Below, piece by piece: positions 1 to 10,743 of a stretch of DNA of 64,000 nt (its first letter is position 1; each line of letters begins with the position of its first letter). A program made the translations under genes and the position numbers. A model generated the notes under the pieces. The model saw only the letters and a program-made list of their open reading frames with translations. It did no database searches and was not told the origin of the DNA. The DNA is from an uncultured Alphaproteobacteria bacterium (GTDB lineage Bacteria; Pseudomonadota; Alphaproteobacteria; Micropepsales; Micropepsaceae): NCBI GenBank assembly GCA_902826695.1, contig CADEFU010000005.1, forward strand, positions 192,746-256,745, given 5' to 3'.

Positions 1-705
1 GATGTCCATCGCCTCGTCATAAATCTTCTTCGGTAGCTTCGCCGGCAGCACGTGTTCCGACCCGCCGTCCGAGTACTTCGCCTCGAAGTCATAGAACTTG
101 GTCTTCGCAACGATTTCGGTCACGACAAGCGGCTTGCCGTCCATGACGGCGACCGTCAACTCGCGGCCTGGCACGAATTCTTCCACCATAACCTCGTCAC
201 CCAAGTTCCACTCGGAGCTGGTCAACTCCGCCGGCGGACGGTTGTCCCCAGGTCGAACAATAAAGACCCCGACACTTGATCCCTGATTAACGGGCTTGAT
301 CACGAATGGGGGCTTGATAGCGGTTTGTTTCGAGACTTCGTGGCGCGAAACGACGACATCTTTCACGATCGGCAACCCCGCGCCCCGAAACACGGCCTTG
401 GCCCGCTCCTTGTGCATCGCAACAGCCGACGCCAGCACGCCTGAGTGTGTGTACGGGATGCCCATGATCTCGAGCAGGCCCTGTACGCACCCGTCCTCGC
501 CCCATTGGCCGTGCAGAGCATTGAAGCACACGTCGGGCTTCAGCTTGGCAATAACCTCCGCGACATCGCGCCCAGCGTCGATCTCGCTGACCTTAAACCC
601 TTCCTCGCGCAGCGCCTGCGCAACGCCTTTGCCGGTGACGAGACTCACCGGTCGCTCCGCCGACCACCCACCCATCAAAACCGCGACGTGCCGTTGCTCG
701 GCCAT
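1..705 (-). CDS. ddl: D-alanine--D-alanine ligase (3' end outside window)
   Basis: ATP-grasp ligase that joins two D-alanines to make the dipeptide added by MurF. 235 codons lie in the window; the family is about 300-310 residues, so the C-terminal quarter is beyond the left edge. The N-terminal motif GGWSAERPVSL (residues 12-22) matches the Ddl GGxSxExxVSL signature, and the central HGQWGEDG and KPVNQGSSVGV stretches are the usual ATP-grasp elements. The start ATG at 705 is preceded by GGAGGA at good spacing. It is the last dcw gene visible, 77 nt after murB. The ATP-binding C-terminus cannot be checked here. Confidence 0.95.
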   Translation of the reverse strand, partial: MAEQRHVAVLMGGWSAERPVSLVTGKGVAQALREEGFKVSEIDAGRDVAEVIAKLKPDVCFNALHGQWGEDGCVQGLLEIMGIPYTHSGVLASAVAMHKERAKAVFRGAGLPIVKDVVVSRHEVSKQTAIKPPFVIKPVNQGSSVGVFIVRPGDNRPPAELTSSEWNLGDEVMVEEFVPGRELTVAVMDGKPLVVTEIVAKTKFYDFEAKYSDGGSEHVLPAKLPKKIYDEAMDI

Positions 706-744
706 TTCCTAGTCCTCCAACTCAAGAGCTCAAAGGCCGCGCGA

Positions 745-768
745 GCTTCTCCCGCAAGCGAGAGAAGC
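745..768 (-). other. intergenic hairpin between murB and ddl
   Basis: GCTTCTC (745-751) and GAGAAGC (762-768) form a 7-bp stem with a 10-nt loop in the 77-nt murB-ddl gap. There is no U-tract after it on the minus strand, so I read it as an mRNA processing or stability element, or a relic of a small dispersed inverted repeat, rather than a terminator. The surrounding operon suggests read-through. Confidence 0.4.
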
Positions 769-782
769 GCAACCAACCACAA

Positions 783-1691
783 CTACCGCTTCCCAATCCG
801 CTTAATTTCCCACTCAAGCTCGATGCCGGTGGTCTCTTTGACCTTCGCGCGAACTTCTTCGCCGAGGTCTTCGATCTCGTTGCCCGACGCGCGCCCATGG
901 TTGATCAGGAAGTTGCAATGCATCGTCGAAACTTCAGCGTCGCCACGCTTCAAGCCCCGGCATCCGGCTCGATCGACCAGTTGCCAAGCCTTCTCGCCAG
1001 GCGGGTTCTTAAATGTCGACCCACCCGTGCGGCTCTTGATCGGCTGGGTCGAAGCGCGAGCGTCAGTGATCTCGTTCATCCGCACCTCGATCGAGGCCTT
1101 GTCGCCCGGCGCGCCCTTGAACAGCGCTTCGACAAAGATCAAGTCGGCCGGCGCATGCGACTTGCGATACTCGAATCCCATCTCGACATTCGATAGCCGC
1201 ACGCGTTCGCCTCTACGATCAATGGCGGCCGCTTCGACCAACACATCCTTGAACTCGCGCCCATAGGCGCCCGCATTCATGCGCAAGCCGCCGCCGACGG
1301 CGCCAGGAATCCCGCGCATGAACTCAAGGCCGGTAAGTCCAGCCTCCAACGCGGCTTTCGACACCGCAACATCAAGCACCGCGGCACCCGCGCGAACCCG
1401 GTTGCCCTCGGCACTCACGTTCATGAAACCGCGACCCAAGCGGATGACCACCCCAGCAACGCCACCGTCGCGCACAAGCAAGTTCGATCCGACGCCGATC
1501 ACGGTGAGTGAAACGTCGGCCGGAACGCCCTTCAAGAACGCCGCCAAATCGTCGGCATCCGGCGGGATGTAGAGCACCTCTGCCGGTCCGCCGGCGCGAA
1601 ACCAGGTGAGGTCCTTGATCGCGGCGTTCGCCTGATAGGGCCCCTTCACGCGCGGCAGCCGCGCGATCAAATCGCTCGCCGCCGTCTGCAT
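783..1691 (-). CDS. murB: UDP-N-acetylmuramate dehydrogenase MurB
   Basis: FAD- and NADPH-dependent reductase that converts UDP-GlcNAc-enolpyruvate to UDP-MurNAc in the cytoplasm. The 302 residues show the FAD-binding GVGSNLLVRD (67-76), RGIPGAVGGGLRMNAGAYG (126-144) and GGSTFKNP (223-230) with the catalytic Ser225; this last form and the length are of the short type II MurB. I chose the ATG at 1691, 2 nt after the murC stop; a longer frame to 1775 would overlap murC by about 80 nt and adds residues unlike the family. Part of the dcw operon. Confidence 0.96.
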   Translation of the reverse strand: MQTAASDLIARLPRVKGPYQANAAIKDLTWFRAGGPAEVLYIPPDADDLAAFLKGVPADVSLTVIGVGSNLLVRDGGVAGVVIRLGRGFMNVSAEGNRVRAGAAVLDVAVSKAALEAGLTGLEFMRGIPGAVGGGLRMNAGAYGREFKDVLVEAAAIDRRGERVRLSNVEMGFEYRKSHAPADLIFVEALFKGAPGDKASIEVRMNEITDARASTQPIKSRTGGSTFKNPPGEKAWQLVDRAGCRGLKRGDAEVSTMHCNFLINHGRASGNEIEDLGEEVRAKVKETTGIELEWEIKRIGKR

Positions 1692-1693
1692 CG

Positions 1694-3112
1694 CTAGCCT
1701 TTGCCTTCGCTCAAAGCCTGCAACTGGCCCGGCAACAAGTTGGCCCAGTTCGTGATCGTGCCGGCACCCATGCACACGACATAGTCGCCCGGCCGCGCCA
1801 ACTCAGAGACAACCTTAGCGAGCTCGTCTGGCGACTGTAGCGCCACGACATTGCGATGCCCGTGCGCCCGCATACTGTCGACGAGCGTATCGCGTGACAC
1901 GCCTTGGAGCGGTTGCTCGCCAGCCGGATAGACGTCCGATACGACGACCGTATCCGCGCCGTGCATGCAGGTCGAAAACTCTTTGAAAAGATCCTTGAGC
2001 CGCGTGTAGCGGTGCGGTTGCACGACGGCGATCACCCGTCCCATTGCCACCTGCCGCGCCGCTTTCAGCGCCGACAAAATCTCGACCGGGTGATGCGCGT
2101 AGTCGTCGATGATTGTGACGCCGTTCCACACACCCGTCTTCGTGAAGCGGCGCTTCACGCCTTCGAACTGAGCGAGCGCCTCGCGCACCGTCACGTCCGG
2201 CACACCCAGTTCGCGCGCCACAGCGATCGCCGAGAGTGAATTCTGCACGTTGTGCTCGCCCGGCATCGGCAGCGTAAGTCCCGCAAGCGTCCGCGACCCA
2301 CCCTTCACACGATCCGACAGCCGCACGTCATAGTGCGAAACGCCGCCCTCGAAGCGCACGTTCACGGCCCGCACGTCCGCCTGCGGCCCGTAGCCATAGG
2401 TGATCAGCCGCCGGTCGCTGACCCGTCCGATCATCGACTGCACTTCCGGGTGGTCGATGCAAAGCACCGCAAACCCATAGAACGGAATATTCTCGACGAA
2501 CGTATCGAACGCCCGTTTTAGACCCTCAAACCCGCGATAGTGATCCAAGTGCTCGGGATCGATGTTCGTCACAATGGCGATCGTCGCCGGCAACTTGATG
2601 AACGTGCCATCGGACTCGTCGGCCTCGACGACCATCCACTCACCCTGCCCCAACCGCGCATTGGTGCCGTAAGCGTTGATGATCCCGCCGTTGATCACCG
2701 TCGGATCGAACCCACCCGCTTCAAGCAGTGAGGCCACCATCGTCGTGGTGGTCGTTTTCCCGTGCGTGCCCGCGATCGCGACCGCGCTCTTCAAGCGCAT
2801 CAACTCGGCGAGCATCTCAGCCCGCTTGACCGTCGGCACCTGCCGCGCGCGCGCCGCCGCAAGTTCCGGATTGTCCGCCTTCACCGCAGACGAATAAACG
2901 ACGACCGCCGCATCGCCCAGATTGTCCGCGGCATGCCCAATCGCGATCTTGATCCCTTGCCCGCGCAGACGCTTCACGTTCGCGCTGTCGGAGGCGTCCG
3001 AGCCTTGTATCTTGTAGCCGAGATTGTGCATCACCTCGGCGATGCCGCTCATCCCGATGCCGCCGATGCCGATAAAATGCAGGGGTCCGATTTGTAGAGA
3101 AAGCCGGCTCAT
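1694..3112 (-). CDS. murC: UDP-N-acetylmuramate--L-alanine ligase MurC
   Basis: Cytoplasmic Mur ligase adding L-alanine to UDP-MurNAc with ATP. 472 residues, normal for the family. The N-terminal Rossmann-type [12 protein letters not shown] (12-23) binds the UDP-sugar, GTHGKTTTT (115-123) is the ATP P-loop, [11 protein letters not shown] lies in the central domain and [10 protein letters not shown] begins the C-terminal ligase domain. It follows murG by 24 nt and precedes murB by 2 nt, so translation of the two is probably coupled. Confidence 0.97.
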   Translation of the reverse strand: MSRLSLQIGPLHFIGIGGIGMSGIAEVMHNLGYKIQGSDASDSANVKRLRGQGIKIAIGHAADNLGDAAVVVYSSAVKADNPELAAARARQVPTVKRAEMLAELMRLKSAVAIAGTHGKTTTTTMVASLLEAGGFDPTVINGGIINAYGTNARLGQGEWMVVEADESDGTFIKLPATIAIVTNIDPEHLDHYRGFEGLKRAFDTFVENIPFYGFAVLCIDHPEVQSMIGRVSDRRLITYGYGPQADVRAVNVRFEGGVSHYDVRLSDRVKGGSRTLAGLTLPMPGEHNVQNSLSAIAVARELGVPDVTVREALAQFEGVKRRFTKTGVWNGVTIIDDYAHHPVEILSALKAARQVAMGRVIAVVQPHRYTRLKDLFKEFSTCMHGADTVVVSDVYPAGEQPLQGVSRDTLVDSMRAHGHRNVVALQSPDELAKVVSELARPGDYVVCMGAGTITNWANLLPGQLQALSEGKG

Positions 3113-3136
3113 GTTTGGCCGTGTACTCCGTGGACT

Positions 3137-4237
3137 TTAGGAGCGGGTGAAGCCGGCGATCTCGTCCACTAGATCGGCCAACCTCGAAGCGGCATCGCTT
3201 CGCCCTAGGCTTAGCGCTTTCGCCGCCGCATCCTCAAGCAAAACCGGGTTTTGCGCCAATTCTGTGACCTTTGTCGCTAGGACCTCGGCCGTCAGCCCCG
3301 CCTCTTTGAACGTCCAAGCCGCCCCAGAGGCCGCAAGCTCGCCCGCATTAACGCTCTGATGGTCGTCCATCGCGAACGGATAGGGGATGAGAATTGATGG
3401 CCGCCCGACCGCGCAAAGCTCGGTCACGGTCGATGCGCCCGCGCGGCTGATCACCAAATGCGCCGCCGCCAATCGCTCACCCATATCGCTGAAAAACGAA
3501 GCAAGCGTAGGCTGAATCCCCATCGCCGCGTAACGAGCCTTTGCCGCCTCCAAGTCCTCGGGCCGGCACTGCTGCGTCAGCTGCACGCGCTTACGTACTG
3601 AGTCCGGCAGCTTCGCAAGCGCCTCCGGCACCAAAGTCGAGAACACCCGCGCCCCTTGGCTCCCACCGAAAACCAGCAAATTGATCGGCCCATCGGCAGC
3701 CGGTCGCGCGAATGGCCGCGCCGCTGCAACAACCGCCGGTCGCACCGGATTACCCGTCACCGTCACCAACGACTGCAGCGAGGGATCGAGATGCGTGAGT
3801 TTTTTGAACGCTGTCGCGATCTTGGTCACCTTCGGCGACAGCCAACGGTTCACCCGGCCAAGCACGGCGTTCTGCTCGTGAATGATCGAGGGCAACCCGC
3901 GTCGCGCTGCGGCAAACATCGTCGGCAGCGCCGGATAGCCGCCAAACCCGACAACGACACTGGGCTTTAACCGCCCGAGCGCGAAGTACGCCGCAATCGC
4001 GCCGCGCCCGAGGCGAGCTACCGCCAAGCCCTTGCCGACAAGCCCGCGCCCCGCAAACGTCGCCGACGGCACAGTTACGATCTCAGCCTTCGGAAATGTC
4101 TGCGCGTAGTTCTGTCCGCGGTCGTCGGTCATCAGAACGACGCGGCGTCCGCGCTTCGCCAGCGTCTCGGCCAACGCCTGCGCGGGAAAGATATGGCCGC
4201 CCGTCCCACCGGCCGCAATAACGACTGGCCCTGTCAT
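3137..4237 (-). CDS. murG: MurG, lipid II-forming GlcNAc transferase
   Basis: GT28 glycosyltransferase that transfers GlcNAc from UDP-GlcNAc to lipid I at the inner face of the membrane. 366 residues. The glycine-rich GGTGGHIFPA loop (10-19) near the N-terminus, the central VVGFGGYPALP, and the donor-site motifs VFGGSQGA and SRAGASTVTEL are all family hallmarks. The start ATG at 4237 sits 1 nt from the ftsW stop, so ftsW and murG are almost certainly co-translated. Confidence 0.97.
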   Translation of the reverse strand: MTGPVVIAAGGTGGHIFPAQALAETLAKRGRRVVLMTDDRGQNYAQTFPKAEIVTVPSATFAGRGLVGKGLAVARLGRGAIAAYFALGRLKPSVVVGFGGYPALPTMFAAARRGLPSIIHEQNAVLGRVNRWLSPKVTKIATAFKKLTHLDPSLQSLVTVTGNPVRPAVVAAARPFARPAADGPINLLVFGGSQGARVFSTLVPEALAKLPDSVRKRVQLTQQCRPEDLEAAKARYAAMGIQPTLASFFSDMGERLAAAHLVISRAGASTVTELCAVGRPSILIPYPFAMDDHQSVNAGELAASGAAWTFKEAGLTAEVLATKVTELAQNPVLLEDAAAKALSLGRSDAASRLADLVDEIAGFTRS

Positions 4238-4238
4238 G

Positions 4239-5360
4239 TTACGAACCTCGTTGCGACTGCGCGCGCCGCCGCGTCAGCGCAAGCAACATACCCACGGTAA
4301 GGGCGAGCGCCAATGTAGACGACCCACCACTCGACACGAAAGGTAACGTCATTCCTTTGGCAGGAATAAGGCTAAGGCTGACGGCGATGTTAATAGCCGC
4401 CTGCAACCCAAACATCACCGCCAATCCCGAAGCCGCAAGCTGCACGAAGTGATCGCGCTCCTCCACCGCATGACGAAGCGCCCGGACCACGATCACGCCA
4501 AAAAGTGCAAGCAACACGGTACACGCGGCCAATCCGAATTCCTCGCCCGCGACGGCAAAAATGAAGTCCGTGTGCGCATCGGGCAGAACGAACTTCACCG
4601 ACCCTTCGCCCGGTCCAACACCGAAGATGCTGCCCTGCGTGAACGCGTTGAGGGCCGTGTCCACCTGATACGTATCACCTTGCGCGCTCAAGAAGCGGTC
4701 AATTCGGCTTGCCACGTGAGGTACGAAGAAATAGGCCCCGGCCCCACCGCCGATACCGGCGCCAGCAAATAGCGCAAGCCAATACCACTGCAGCCCGGCC
4801 AAGAAGAACAGGGAGATGCAAACGACCGTAAGCAGCATCGTCTGCCCAAAATCCGGCTGCAAGATCAAAACGCCCGCAACTGCGGCGTAGAGAAACCCGG
4901 TCAGCAACGCGCCTGGAAATCCTGGCGTCCGGTTGCTTTCCGCAAGCGTCGCCGCTGCAAGAACAACAAACGCCGGCTTCACGAATTCGGACGGTTGCAC
5001 CGACAGCGGCCCGTAGATCAGCCATCGATGCGCGCCCTTGATCTCAGGACCGACGAACAGCGCCGCGATCATCGCGAGCAGCGAAACAACATAAACGACA
5101 AGCGCCAAGCGCCGCACATCGCGCGGACCGAGCAGCGACACCCCGATGATCGCGATCAATGCCGGCGCGACAAAACTCAGTTGCTTGTAGACGAAGTAGA
5201 GGGGCTCAAGCCCGATCCGCGCCGCAACTGCCGGGCTGGCGGCAAGCGTCAACAAAACGCCCGCAATGATCAACGAACAAATCGCGGCCAACGACCAACG
5301 ATCGACCGTCCACCACCAATTGGCGATCAAGCTTCGATCGGTACGCGACAGCAACGCCAT
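4239..5360 (-). CDS. ftsW: FtsW, septal peptidoglycan polymerase (SEDS)
   Basis: SEDS-family integral membrane glycosyltransferase of the divisome, partner of the transpeptidase FtsI encoded in the same cluster. 373 residues with about ten hydrophobic segments. Hallmarks are RWLIYGPLSVQPSEFVK, the loop with FGVGPGEG and the C-terminal LPFVSSGGSS motif. The start overlaps the murD stop by one base (TAATG). RodA is the close relative; the dcw location and FtsI partner favour FtsW. Confidence 0.95.
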   Translation of the reverse strand: MALLSRTDRSLIANWWWTVDRWSLAAICSLIIAGVLLTLAASPAVAARIGLEPLYFVYKQLSFVAPALIAIIGVSLLGPRDVRRLALVVYVVSLLAMIAALFVGPEIKGAHRWLIYGPLSVQPSEFVKPAFVVLAAATLAESNRTPGFPGALLTGFLYAAVAGVLILQPDFGQTMLLTVVCISLFFLAGLQWYWLALFAGAGIGGGAGAYFFVPHVASRIDRFLSAQGDTYQVDTALNAFTQGSIFGVGPGEGSVKFVLPDAHTDFIFAVAGEEFGLAACTVLLALFGVIVVRALRHAVEERDHFVQLAASGLAVMFGLQAAINIAVSLSLIPAKGMTLPFVSSGGSSTLALALTVGMLLALTRRRAQSQRGS

Positions 5361-6769
5361 TAGGTAGGCTCCGCAACTCGCGCATCGTCGGCCAGAAGCT
5401 TGTAGATTCGTTTAAACTCCGCCCCTCGCTGCTCGAAGTCGCGGAACTGGTCGAACGAAGCACACGCCGGCGACAGCAACACCACGCCCGCACCGCCCGC
5501 TGCATCTTTGGCCGCTGCTCGCATCGCGGATTCTAGCGTTCCCGCCTTCGTGAATGCCACTTTGCCGGAAAGCGTCGAGGCAAACGCATCCATCGCATCG
5601 CCGATCAGATAGGCGCGCTTGATGCGGGAAAAGAACGGCGCCAAACTCTCGATGCCGCCGGACTTCGCTTTGCCGCCTGCGATCCAATAGACGTTCTCGT
5701 AGCAGGCAAGCGCCCGCGCTGCCGCGTCTGCGTTCGTCGCCTTCGAGTCGTTGACATACCGCACACGCCCGATCTGCCCAACAAGCTCGATGCGATGCGC
5801 AAGCCCCGGAAACGAGGCCATCACGCCGGCGATCTCGGTCGGATCGATCACAAGCGGGCGCACCGCCGCGTAAGCAATTGCCGCATTCTGCCAGTTGTGC
5901 TCGCCCGGCATGCGCGTCAGCGTTTGCAGATCACGCACCTCGCGCGATTGTGCGCCGGTGGAATCGTAAAGTTTGCCCTCAAGCACGAAGACACCGCGCC
6001 CCAGAACTTTTCCGATCGAGACCGGCGTCACCGCAACGTCGTGCCGCGCCGAAAGCTTCGTGCAAATCTCGGCAGAGAACGCGTCGTCCACACCGATCAC
6101 CGCATGATCGGCGCGCCCCTGCAGACGGAAGATATTCGCCTTCACAGCCGCGTAGTGCTCGATCGTCCCATGCCGGTCGAGATGGTCGGGCGTGATATTG
6201 ATCAGCACTGCAACGTCTGGCTTCACCGACGGAGTTAGATCGATCTGATACGAACTCATCTCGATGACGTACGCGCGCCGCGGTCCCGGCGCCGCCAGTT
6301 CCAGCACCGGCTTGCCGATGTTGCCGCCGACTTCCGCTTCGTATCCCAAATTCCCGAGCAGATGCCCGATCAACGCCGTCGTCGTGGATTTGCCGTTCGT
6401 TCCCGTAACACAGATGACTTTCGGGTGAACCGCCGAGCCTTCCGCCCGCACCACGCGGAAGAACAACTCCACGTCGCCGATCACTTCCGTCCGCGCCTCT
6501 TGCGCTTTCACGACGAACGGGTGCGGCTTTGGATGGGTAAGCGGCACGCCCGGGCTCAAGATCAGCGCGGCAATGTCATGCCAGTCGACGCCGTTCAAAT
6601 CGCGAACTGTGATGCCGGCTTTCTCAGCGGCCTCGCGTGCGTCTGCTTTGTCGTCCCAGCCCCAAACCGCCGCGCCGCCGGCGCTCAACGACCGCGCCGC
6701 CGACACACCGGACCTCGCGAGGCCGAAGACGGCAACGGTCTTGCCCTTGAAGAATGGAACCGGAATCAA
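5360..6769 (-). CDS. murD: UDP-N-acetylmuramoyl-L-alanine--D-glutamate ligase MurD
   Basis: Mur ligase adding D-glutamate to UDP-MurNAc-L-Ala. 469 residues. VFGLARSGVSAARSL near the N-terminus binds UDP, GTNGKSTTTALI (about 122-133) is the ATP loop, INITPDHLDRHG follows, and NDSKATNADAA with LSPACASFDQF in the C-terminal domain are MurD-specific. It lies 4 nt after mraY and overlaps ftsW by 1 nt. Confidence 0.97.
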   Translation of the reverse strand: MIPVPFFKGKTVAVFGLARSGVSAARSLSAGGAAVWGWDDKADAREAAEKAGITVRDLNGVDWHDIAALILSPGVPLTHPKPHPFVVKAQEARTEVIGDVELFFRVVRAEGSAVHPKVICVTGTNGKSTTTALIGHLLGNLGYEAEVGGNIGKPVLELAAPGPRRAYVIEMSSYQIDLTPSVKPDVAVLINITPDHLDRHGTIEHYAAVKANIFRLQGRADHAVIGVDDAFSAEICTKLSARHDVAVTPVSIGKVLGRGVFVLEGKLYDSTGAQSREVRDLQTLTRMPGEHNWQNAAIAYAAVRPLVIDPTEIAGVMASFPGLAHRIELVGQIGRVRYVNDSKATNADAAARALACYENVYWIAGGKAKSGGIESLAPFFSRIKRAYLIGDAMDAFASTLSGKVAFTKAGTLESAMRAAAKDAAGGAGVVLLSPACASFDQFRDFEQRGAEFKRIYKLLADDARVAEPT

Positions 6770-6773
6770 GGTC

Positions 6774-7886
6774 TCACCTAAGCTTCAGCGTCGAAAGGCC
6801 GATCAACGCCAAGATCACCGCGACGATCCAAAATCGGATCACGATCGTAGGTTCGCGCCAGCCCAGTTGCTCGAAATGGTGATGGATCGGCGCCATCTTG
6901 AAGACGCGTTTGCCGGTCAACTTGAACGACGCGACTTGGATCATCACGGAGAGCGCCTCGACCACGAACAGCCCACCAACAATGCCGAGCACGATCTCGT
7001 GCTTGATCGCGACCGCCATGGAACCCAGCATCCCGCCGAGCGCGAGCGACCCCGTGTCGCCCATGAACACCATGGCCGGCGGAGCGTTGTACCAAAGGAA
7101 CCCGAGCCCGGCGCCAATAAGCGCCCCGCACATGACCGCAAGCTCGCCCGTGCCGGGCACATAGAGCAACTGCAGATACGTCGTGAAGTCCGCGCGCCCG
7201 ACGACATAAGCAATGATGCCGAAACTCAACGCAGCCACCATCACGGGCACGATCGCGAGCCCGTCGAGACCGTCGGTCAAGTTCACCGCGTTCGAGGCCC
7301 CCACGATGACAAGCAGCCCGAACACGATAAACAATGCGCCAAGCGGAATGACGAAATCCTTCAAGAACGGCACCGCAATCGTCCCCGACAGCTTCTCTGC
7401 TGCCGGGCCGCCCATCGTGCGATGCAATTCCATGATCACGATGACTGCGGCGATCGAGATGATCCCCTGCACGACGATCTTGAAGCTACCCGAAACACCG
7501 TCCGAAGATCGTTTCGTGACCTTCTTGTAGTCGTCCCAGAAGCCAAGCATCCCGAACCCGAGCGTGACGCCCAGCACCGTCCACACATACATGTTCGACA
7601 GATCCGCCCACAGCAGCGTCGATACGGTGAGCGCGATCAGAATCATGAAGCCGCCCATGGTGGGCGTACCCTTCTTTTCGAGAATGTGGCGCTGCGGCCC
7701 GTCCTCGCGGATTGGCTGTCCGCCCTTGCCCTGCTTGAGCTTGAGCCAACGGATCAACGGCGGCCCGATCACGAACGCAATAACAAGCGCGGTCATCAAC
7801 GCCCCGCCCACGCGGAACGTGATGTAGCGAAAGACGTTGAACAACTGAAACTGATCCGCAAGCGGAACGAGGAAGTGATAGAGCAT
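6774..7886 (-). CDS. mraY: MraY, phospho-N-acetylmuramoyl-pentapeptide transferase
   Basis: Integral membrane enzyme that moves phospho-MurNAc-pentapeptide to undecaprenyl phosphate, making lipid I. 370 residues from the ATG at 7886 (MLYHFL, the usual MraY N-terminus), with about ten membrane segments. [34 protein letters not shown] and APIHHHFE are the conserved cytoplasmic loop motifs. The longer frame to 7943 would overlap murF and adds a non-homologous leader. GGCGGGG lies just upstream of the chosen ATG. The murF stop is 13 nt before it. Confidence 0.96.
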   Translation of the reverse strand: MLYHFLVPLADQFQLFNVFRYITFRVGGALMTALVIAFVIGPPLIRWLKLKQGKGGQPIREDGPQRHILEKKGTPTMGGFMILIALTVSTLLWADLSNMYVWTVLGVTLGFGMLGFWDDYKKVTKRSSDGVSGSFKIVVQGIISIAAVIVIMELHRTMGGPAAEKLSGTIAVPFLKDFVIPLGALFIVFGLLVIVGASNAVNLTDGLDGLAIVPVMVAALSFGIIAYVVGRADFTTYLQLLYVPGTGELAVMCGALIGAGLGFLWYNAPPAMVFMGDTGSLALGGMLGSMAVAIKHEIVLGIVGGLFVVEALSVMIQVASFKLTGKRVFKMAPIHHHFEQLGWREPTIVIRFWIVAVILALIGLSTLKLR

Positions 7887-7899
7887 GAAACCCCGCCAG

Positions 7900-9294
7900 T
7901 TAGTGCGTTGCCGCGAGAGCGCGAAGCGCCTCGACCACGACACGCATCTTTGAACCGTTTGAACCTTTGATCATCACGATATCGCCGGCCCGGACAGCGC
8001 CCGCGACCGCAGACGCGATCTCGGACGAAGTGCCTGCATAGCCGCCACGCTGGCGCTCGGCAATCACCTGCCAAAGCCGATTCATGAGCGGACCGCTCGC
8101 AAACACCAAATCGATGCCATGTTCGGCAAGTGGCTTTGCGAGGCCAGCATGCAATTCGCCCGCCGTCGGGCCCAGTTCCAGCATATCCCCCAGCACCGCG
8201 ATCCGCCGCCCGCCCGGTCCCGGCTGCGCACGCGCTAGCGTCGCGATCGCCATCGCTGTCGACAACGGATTCGCATTGTAGCTTTCGTCGATCAGATCGA
8301 AAGCACCCGTCGCAGTCGTGATTCGCTGCCGCGCCCCGCGCCCGGAGAGCGCCGCCAACGTTGCCATGTCCGCCGCTGCTCGCTCGGCGTCCGCACCAAG
8401 CGCCGCAATCGCGGCGAGCACGCCCAAGCTATTCAGCGCCCAATGCTCCCCGGGCGCACCGATGCGATAGGTCAACGTTTTGCCGAAGAAGCTGATCGTG
8501 GCCTCCGACCCTTCTTCACCGAGCGTGAGCGACTTCAGTTGAACGTCGCACGACGCCGCACGGCCATAAGTGATCAGCCGCGACGGCTTTGCTTTCGCCG
8601 CATGACCTTTGAGTCGGTCCGTCCACTCAAGATCGCCGTTGATCACCGCAACGCCTGAGGGCTCGAGCCCCGAGAATATCTCCCCCTTCGCATCGGCGAT
8701 GCCAGCAACCGAGTCGAAATGCTCCAAATGCACGGCCGCGACCATCGTCACGATCGCGACATGCGGCCTCACCTGCGCGGTTAGCGGCGTGATCTCGCCC
8801 GCATGATTCATCCCGATCTCGAACACACCGTACTGCGCGTCGCGCGGCATCCGCGCCAACGACAACGGCACACCCCAAAGATTGTTGTAAGACGCAGCAG
8901 ACGCATGCGTGCGTCCCTGCAGTTCGAGCAGGTGCCTCAACGCTTCTTTGGTGCTTGTCTTGCCGACGCTGCCCGTCACCGCGGCGATCCTCGCAGGGAC
9001 CTCCAACCGACGCGTCCGGCCCAGTGCTTCCAGCGCCGTCAGCACGTCGTGCACCTTGATCAACTTTTCGTTCGCAATGCCCGGCACATCGCGCGACACC
9101 AGCGCCGCCGTTGCACCGCGTGCTATGGCGTCGCTGGCAAAATCATGCCCGTCACGCACGTCCTTCAGCGCCACAAAGAGATCGCCCGCTTGCAGCGTGC
9201 GCGTATCGATCGACACGCCCGAAATAGCGCTGTCGCCCTGCGCAACCCCGCCGGTCGCCGCCGCCACTTGCTTTACTGTCCAAAGCGCACTCAT
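7900..9294 (-). CDS. murF: UDP-MurNAc-tripeptide--D-Ala-D-Ala ligase MurF
   Basis: Mur ligase that adds the D-Ala-D-Ala dipeptide made by Ddl. 464 residues. [16 protein letters not shown] near the N-terminus, ATP loop [10 protein letters not shown] (108-117), [15 protein letters not shown], and the C-terminal [15 protein letters not shown] are MurF hallmarks. It follows murE by 2 nt. The window holds a complete set of enzymes from UDP-MurNAc to lipid II. Confidence 0.96.
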   Translation of the reverse strand: MSALWTVKQVAAATGGVAQGDSAISGVSIDTRTLQAGDLFVALKDVRDGHDFASDAIARGATAALVSRDVPGIANEKLIKVHDVLTALEALGRTRRLEVPARIAAVTGSVGKTSTKEALRHLLELQGRTHASAASYNNLWGVPLSLARMPRDAQYGVFEIGMNHAGEITPLTAQVRPHVAIVTMVAAVHLEHFDSVAGIADAKGEIFSGLEPSGVAVINGDLEWTDRLKGHAAKAKPSRLITYGRAASCDVQLKSLTLGEEGSEATISFFGKTLTYRIGAPGEHWALNSLGVLAAIAALGADAERAAADMATLAALSGRGARQRITTATGAFDLIDESYNANPLSTAMAIATLARAQPGPGGRRIAVLGDMLELGPTAGELHAGLAKPLAEHGIDLVFASGPLMNRLWQVIAERQRGGYAGTSSEIASAVAGAVRAGDIVMIKGSNGSKMRVVVEALRALAATH

Positions 9295-9296
9295 GC

Positions 9297-10739
9297 CTAT
9301 CCCTTCATCCGCGCGATCGCACCACGCGCCTCGTCGATGTCGTTGAACGGCTTCACCTCACCACCAACGATCTGGCCCGTCTCATGCCCTTTCCCGGCGA
9401 TTACCACGACATCGCCGGCTAGCGCGCCGGCCACCGCCGCATCGATCGCTTGCGCCCGATCGCCGATCTCCAGCGCTCCGGCCGCGCCTTGCAACACGCT
9501 ACGCCGAATCGCCGCAGCATCTTCGGTGCGCGGATTGTCGTCCGTCACGATCACCCGATCCGCGTGAGCCTTCGCCGCCGCCCCCATCAACGGCCGCTTG
9601 CCAGGATCGCGATCGCCGCCGCACCCCAGAACAACCCAGAGCTTGTTCGAGGTGTGCGGCCGAAGCGCCTTAAGCACAGTCTCAACCGCATCTGGCGTGT
9701 GCGCATAGTCCACATAGACCGGCACACCGCGCGGCGTCACGCCGACTTTCTGCAGCCGTCCGGCCGCGCCTTCGAGATTTGCGAGCGCATCGAACACCGA
9801 GCGCGCATCCGCGCCAAGCCCAATCACAAGCCCGGCTGCTATCAACGCATTCGAAGCCTGAAACGCCCCGGCAAGCGGCAGTACGAAATCATACGCCCGC
9901 CCTTCCCACGCGACGGACAATCGTTGCCCGTCACCTTGCGGCACACGCTGGGTGATGCTCAGCGCCCCGCTGCCCTCGCCGACCAAGATCACGCGCTGCC
10001 CGCGTGACCGTGCGGCATCGACGAATGTCGCTGCCGATGGACTATCGCCATTGATCACCGCAACGCCATCTGCGGGAAGCAACTCAGTAAACAACCGAAG
10101 CTTCGCCTGCTCGTAAGCCTCCATCGTTCCATGATAGTCGAGGTGGTCGCGCGTGAGGTTTGTGAAAGCAGCCGCTTTGATCATCACGCCGTCGATACGA
10201 TACTGCTCAAGCCCGATGCTCGATGCCTCGAACGCCGCGTGATCGACGCCTTCGTCGGCAAGTTCGGCGAGTAGGCGTTGAATCTCGACGGGGTCCGGCG
10301 TCGTCAGCCCAAGCGGCTTCGTCCCGGACGGGGACACGACACCAACGGTTCCAAAACTTCCCGCCTTAAACCCAAGTTGCGTCCAAATCTGCCGCACGAA
10401 CGAGGCGATCGACGTCTTCCCGTTCGTTCCCGTCACCGCAACGATCGTCGCAGGCTGCCGCCCAAAGAAACGCGCCGCAATTTCCGCCAACCGCTTGCGC
10501 GGATTCGCATCGACGATGACGGCCGCGCCGCTGGCGACCGCACACGCGCTCTCCCCGCCCAAGATCGCGACCGCACCTTTCGCGATCGCATCCTTGACGA
10601 AGGTAGCGCCGTCCAGCTTCGCCCCTGGTAACGCCGCGAACAGATACCCCGGCTTCACCGCGCGACTGTCAGCGGTTACGCCCGTGATTTCAGGATCGGT
10701 GCCCGCCGCAACGCCGGCGACAAGAGTGCTAAGTCGCAT
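9297..10739 (-). CDS. murE: UDP-MurNAc-L-Ala-D-Glu--meso-DAP ligase MurE
   Basis: Mur ligase adding the third amino acid. 480 residues from the ATG at 10739 (MRLSTLV), 4 nt after the ftsI stop. Motifs: VTADSRAVKPGYLFAALPG, ATP loop GTNGKTS (104-110), LTRDHLDYHGTMEAYEQAK, and DDNPRTED near residue 400. DNPR is the known signature for meso-diaminopimelate rather than lysine, consistent with a Gram-negative wall. A longer frame to 10760 would overlap ftsI by 17 nt and is less likely. Confidence 0.96.
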   Translation of the reverse strand: MRLSTLVAGVAAGTDPEITGVTADSRAVKPGYLFAALPGAKLDGATFVKDAIAKGAVAILGGESACAVASGAAVIVDANPRKRLAEIAARFFGRQPATIVAVTGTNGKTSIASFVRQIWTQLGFKAGSFGTVGVVSPSGTKPLGLTTPDPVEIQRLLAELADEGVDHAAFEASSIGLEQYRIDGVMIKAAAFTNLTRDHLDYHGTMEAYEQAKLRLFTELLPADGVAVINGDSPSAATFVDAARSRGQRVILVGEGSGALSITQRVPQGDGQRLSVAWEGRAYDFVLPLAGAFQASNALIAAGLVIGLGADARSVFDALANLEGAAGRLQKVGVTPRGVPVYVDYAHTPDAVETVLKALRPHTSNKLWVVLGCGGDRDPGKRPLMGAAAKAHADRVIVTDDNPRTEDAAAIRRSVLQGAAGALEIGDRAQAIDAAVAGALAGDVVVIAGKGHETGQIVGGEVKPFNDIDEARGAIARMKG

Positions 10740-10743
10740 GAGC

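Noticed and set aside
745..768. Terminator between murB and ddl
   Set aside because: Stem lacks a U-tract and ddl has its own good ribosome site but no promoter; kept only as a hairpin.
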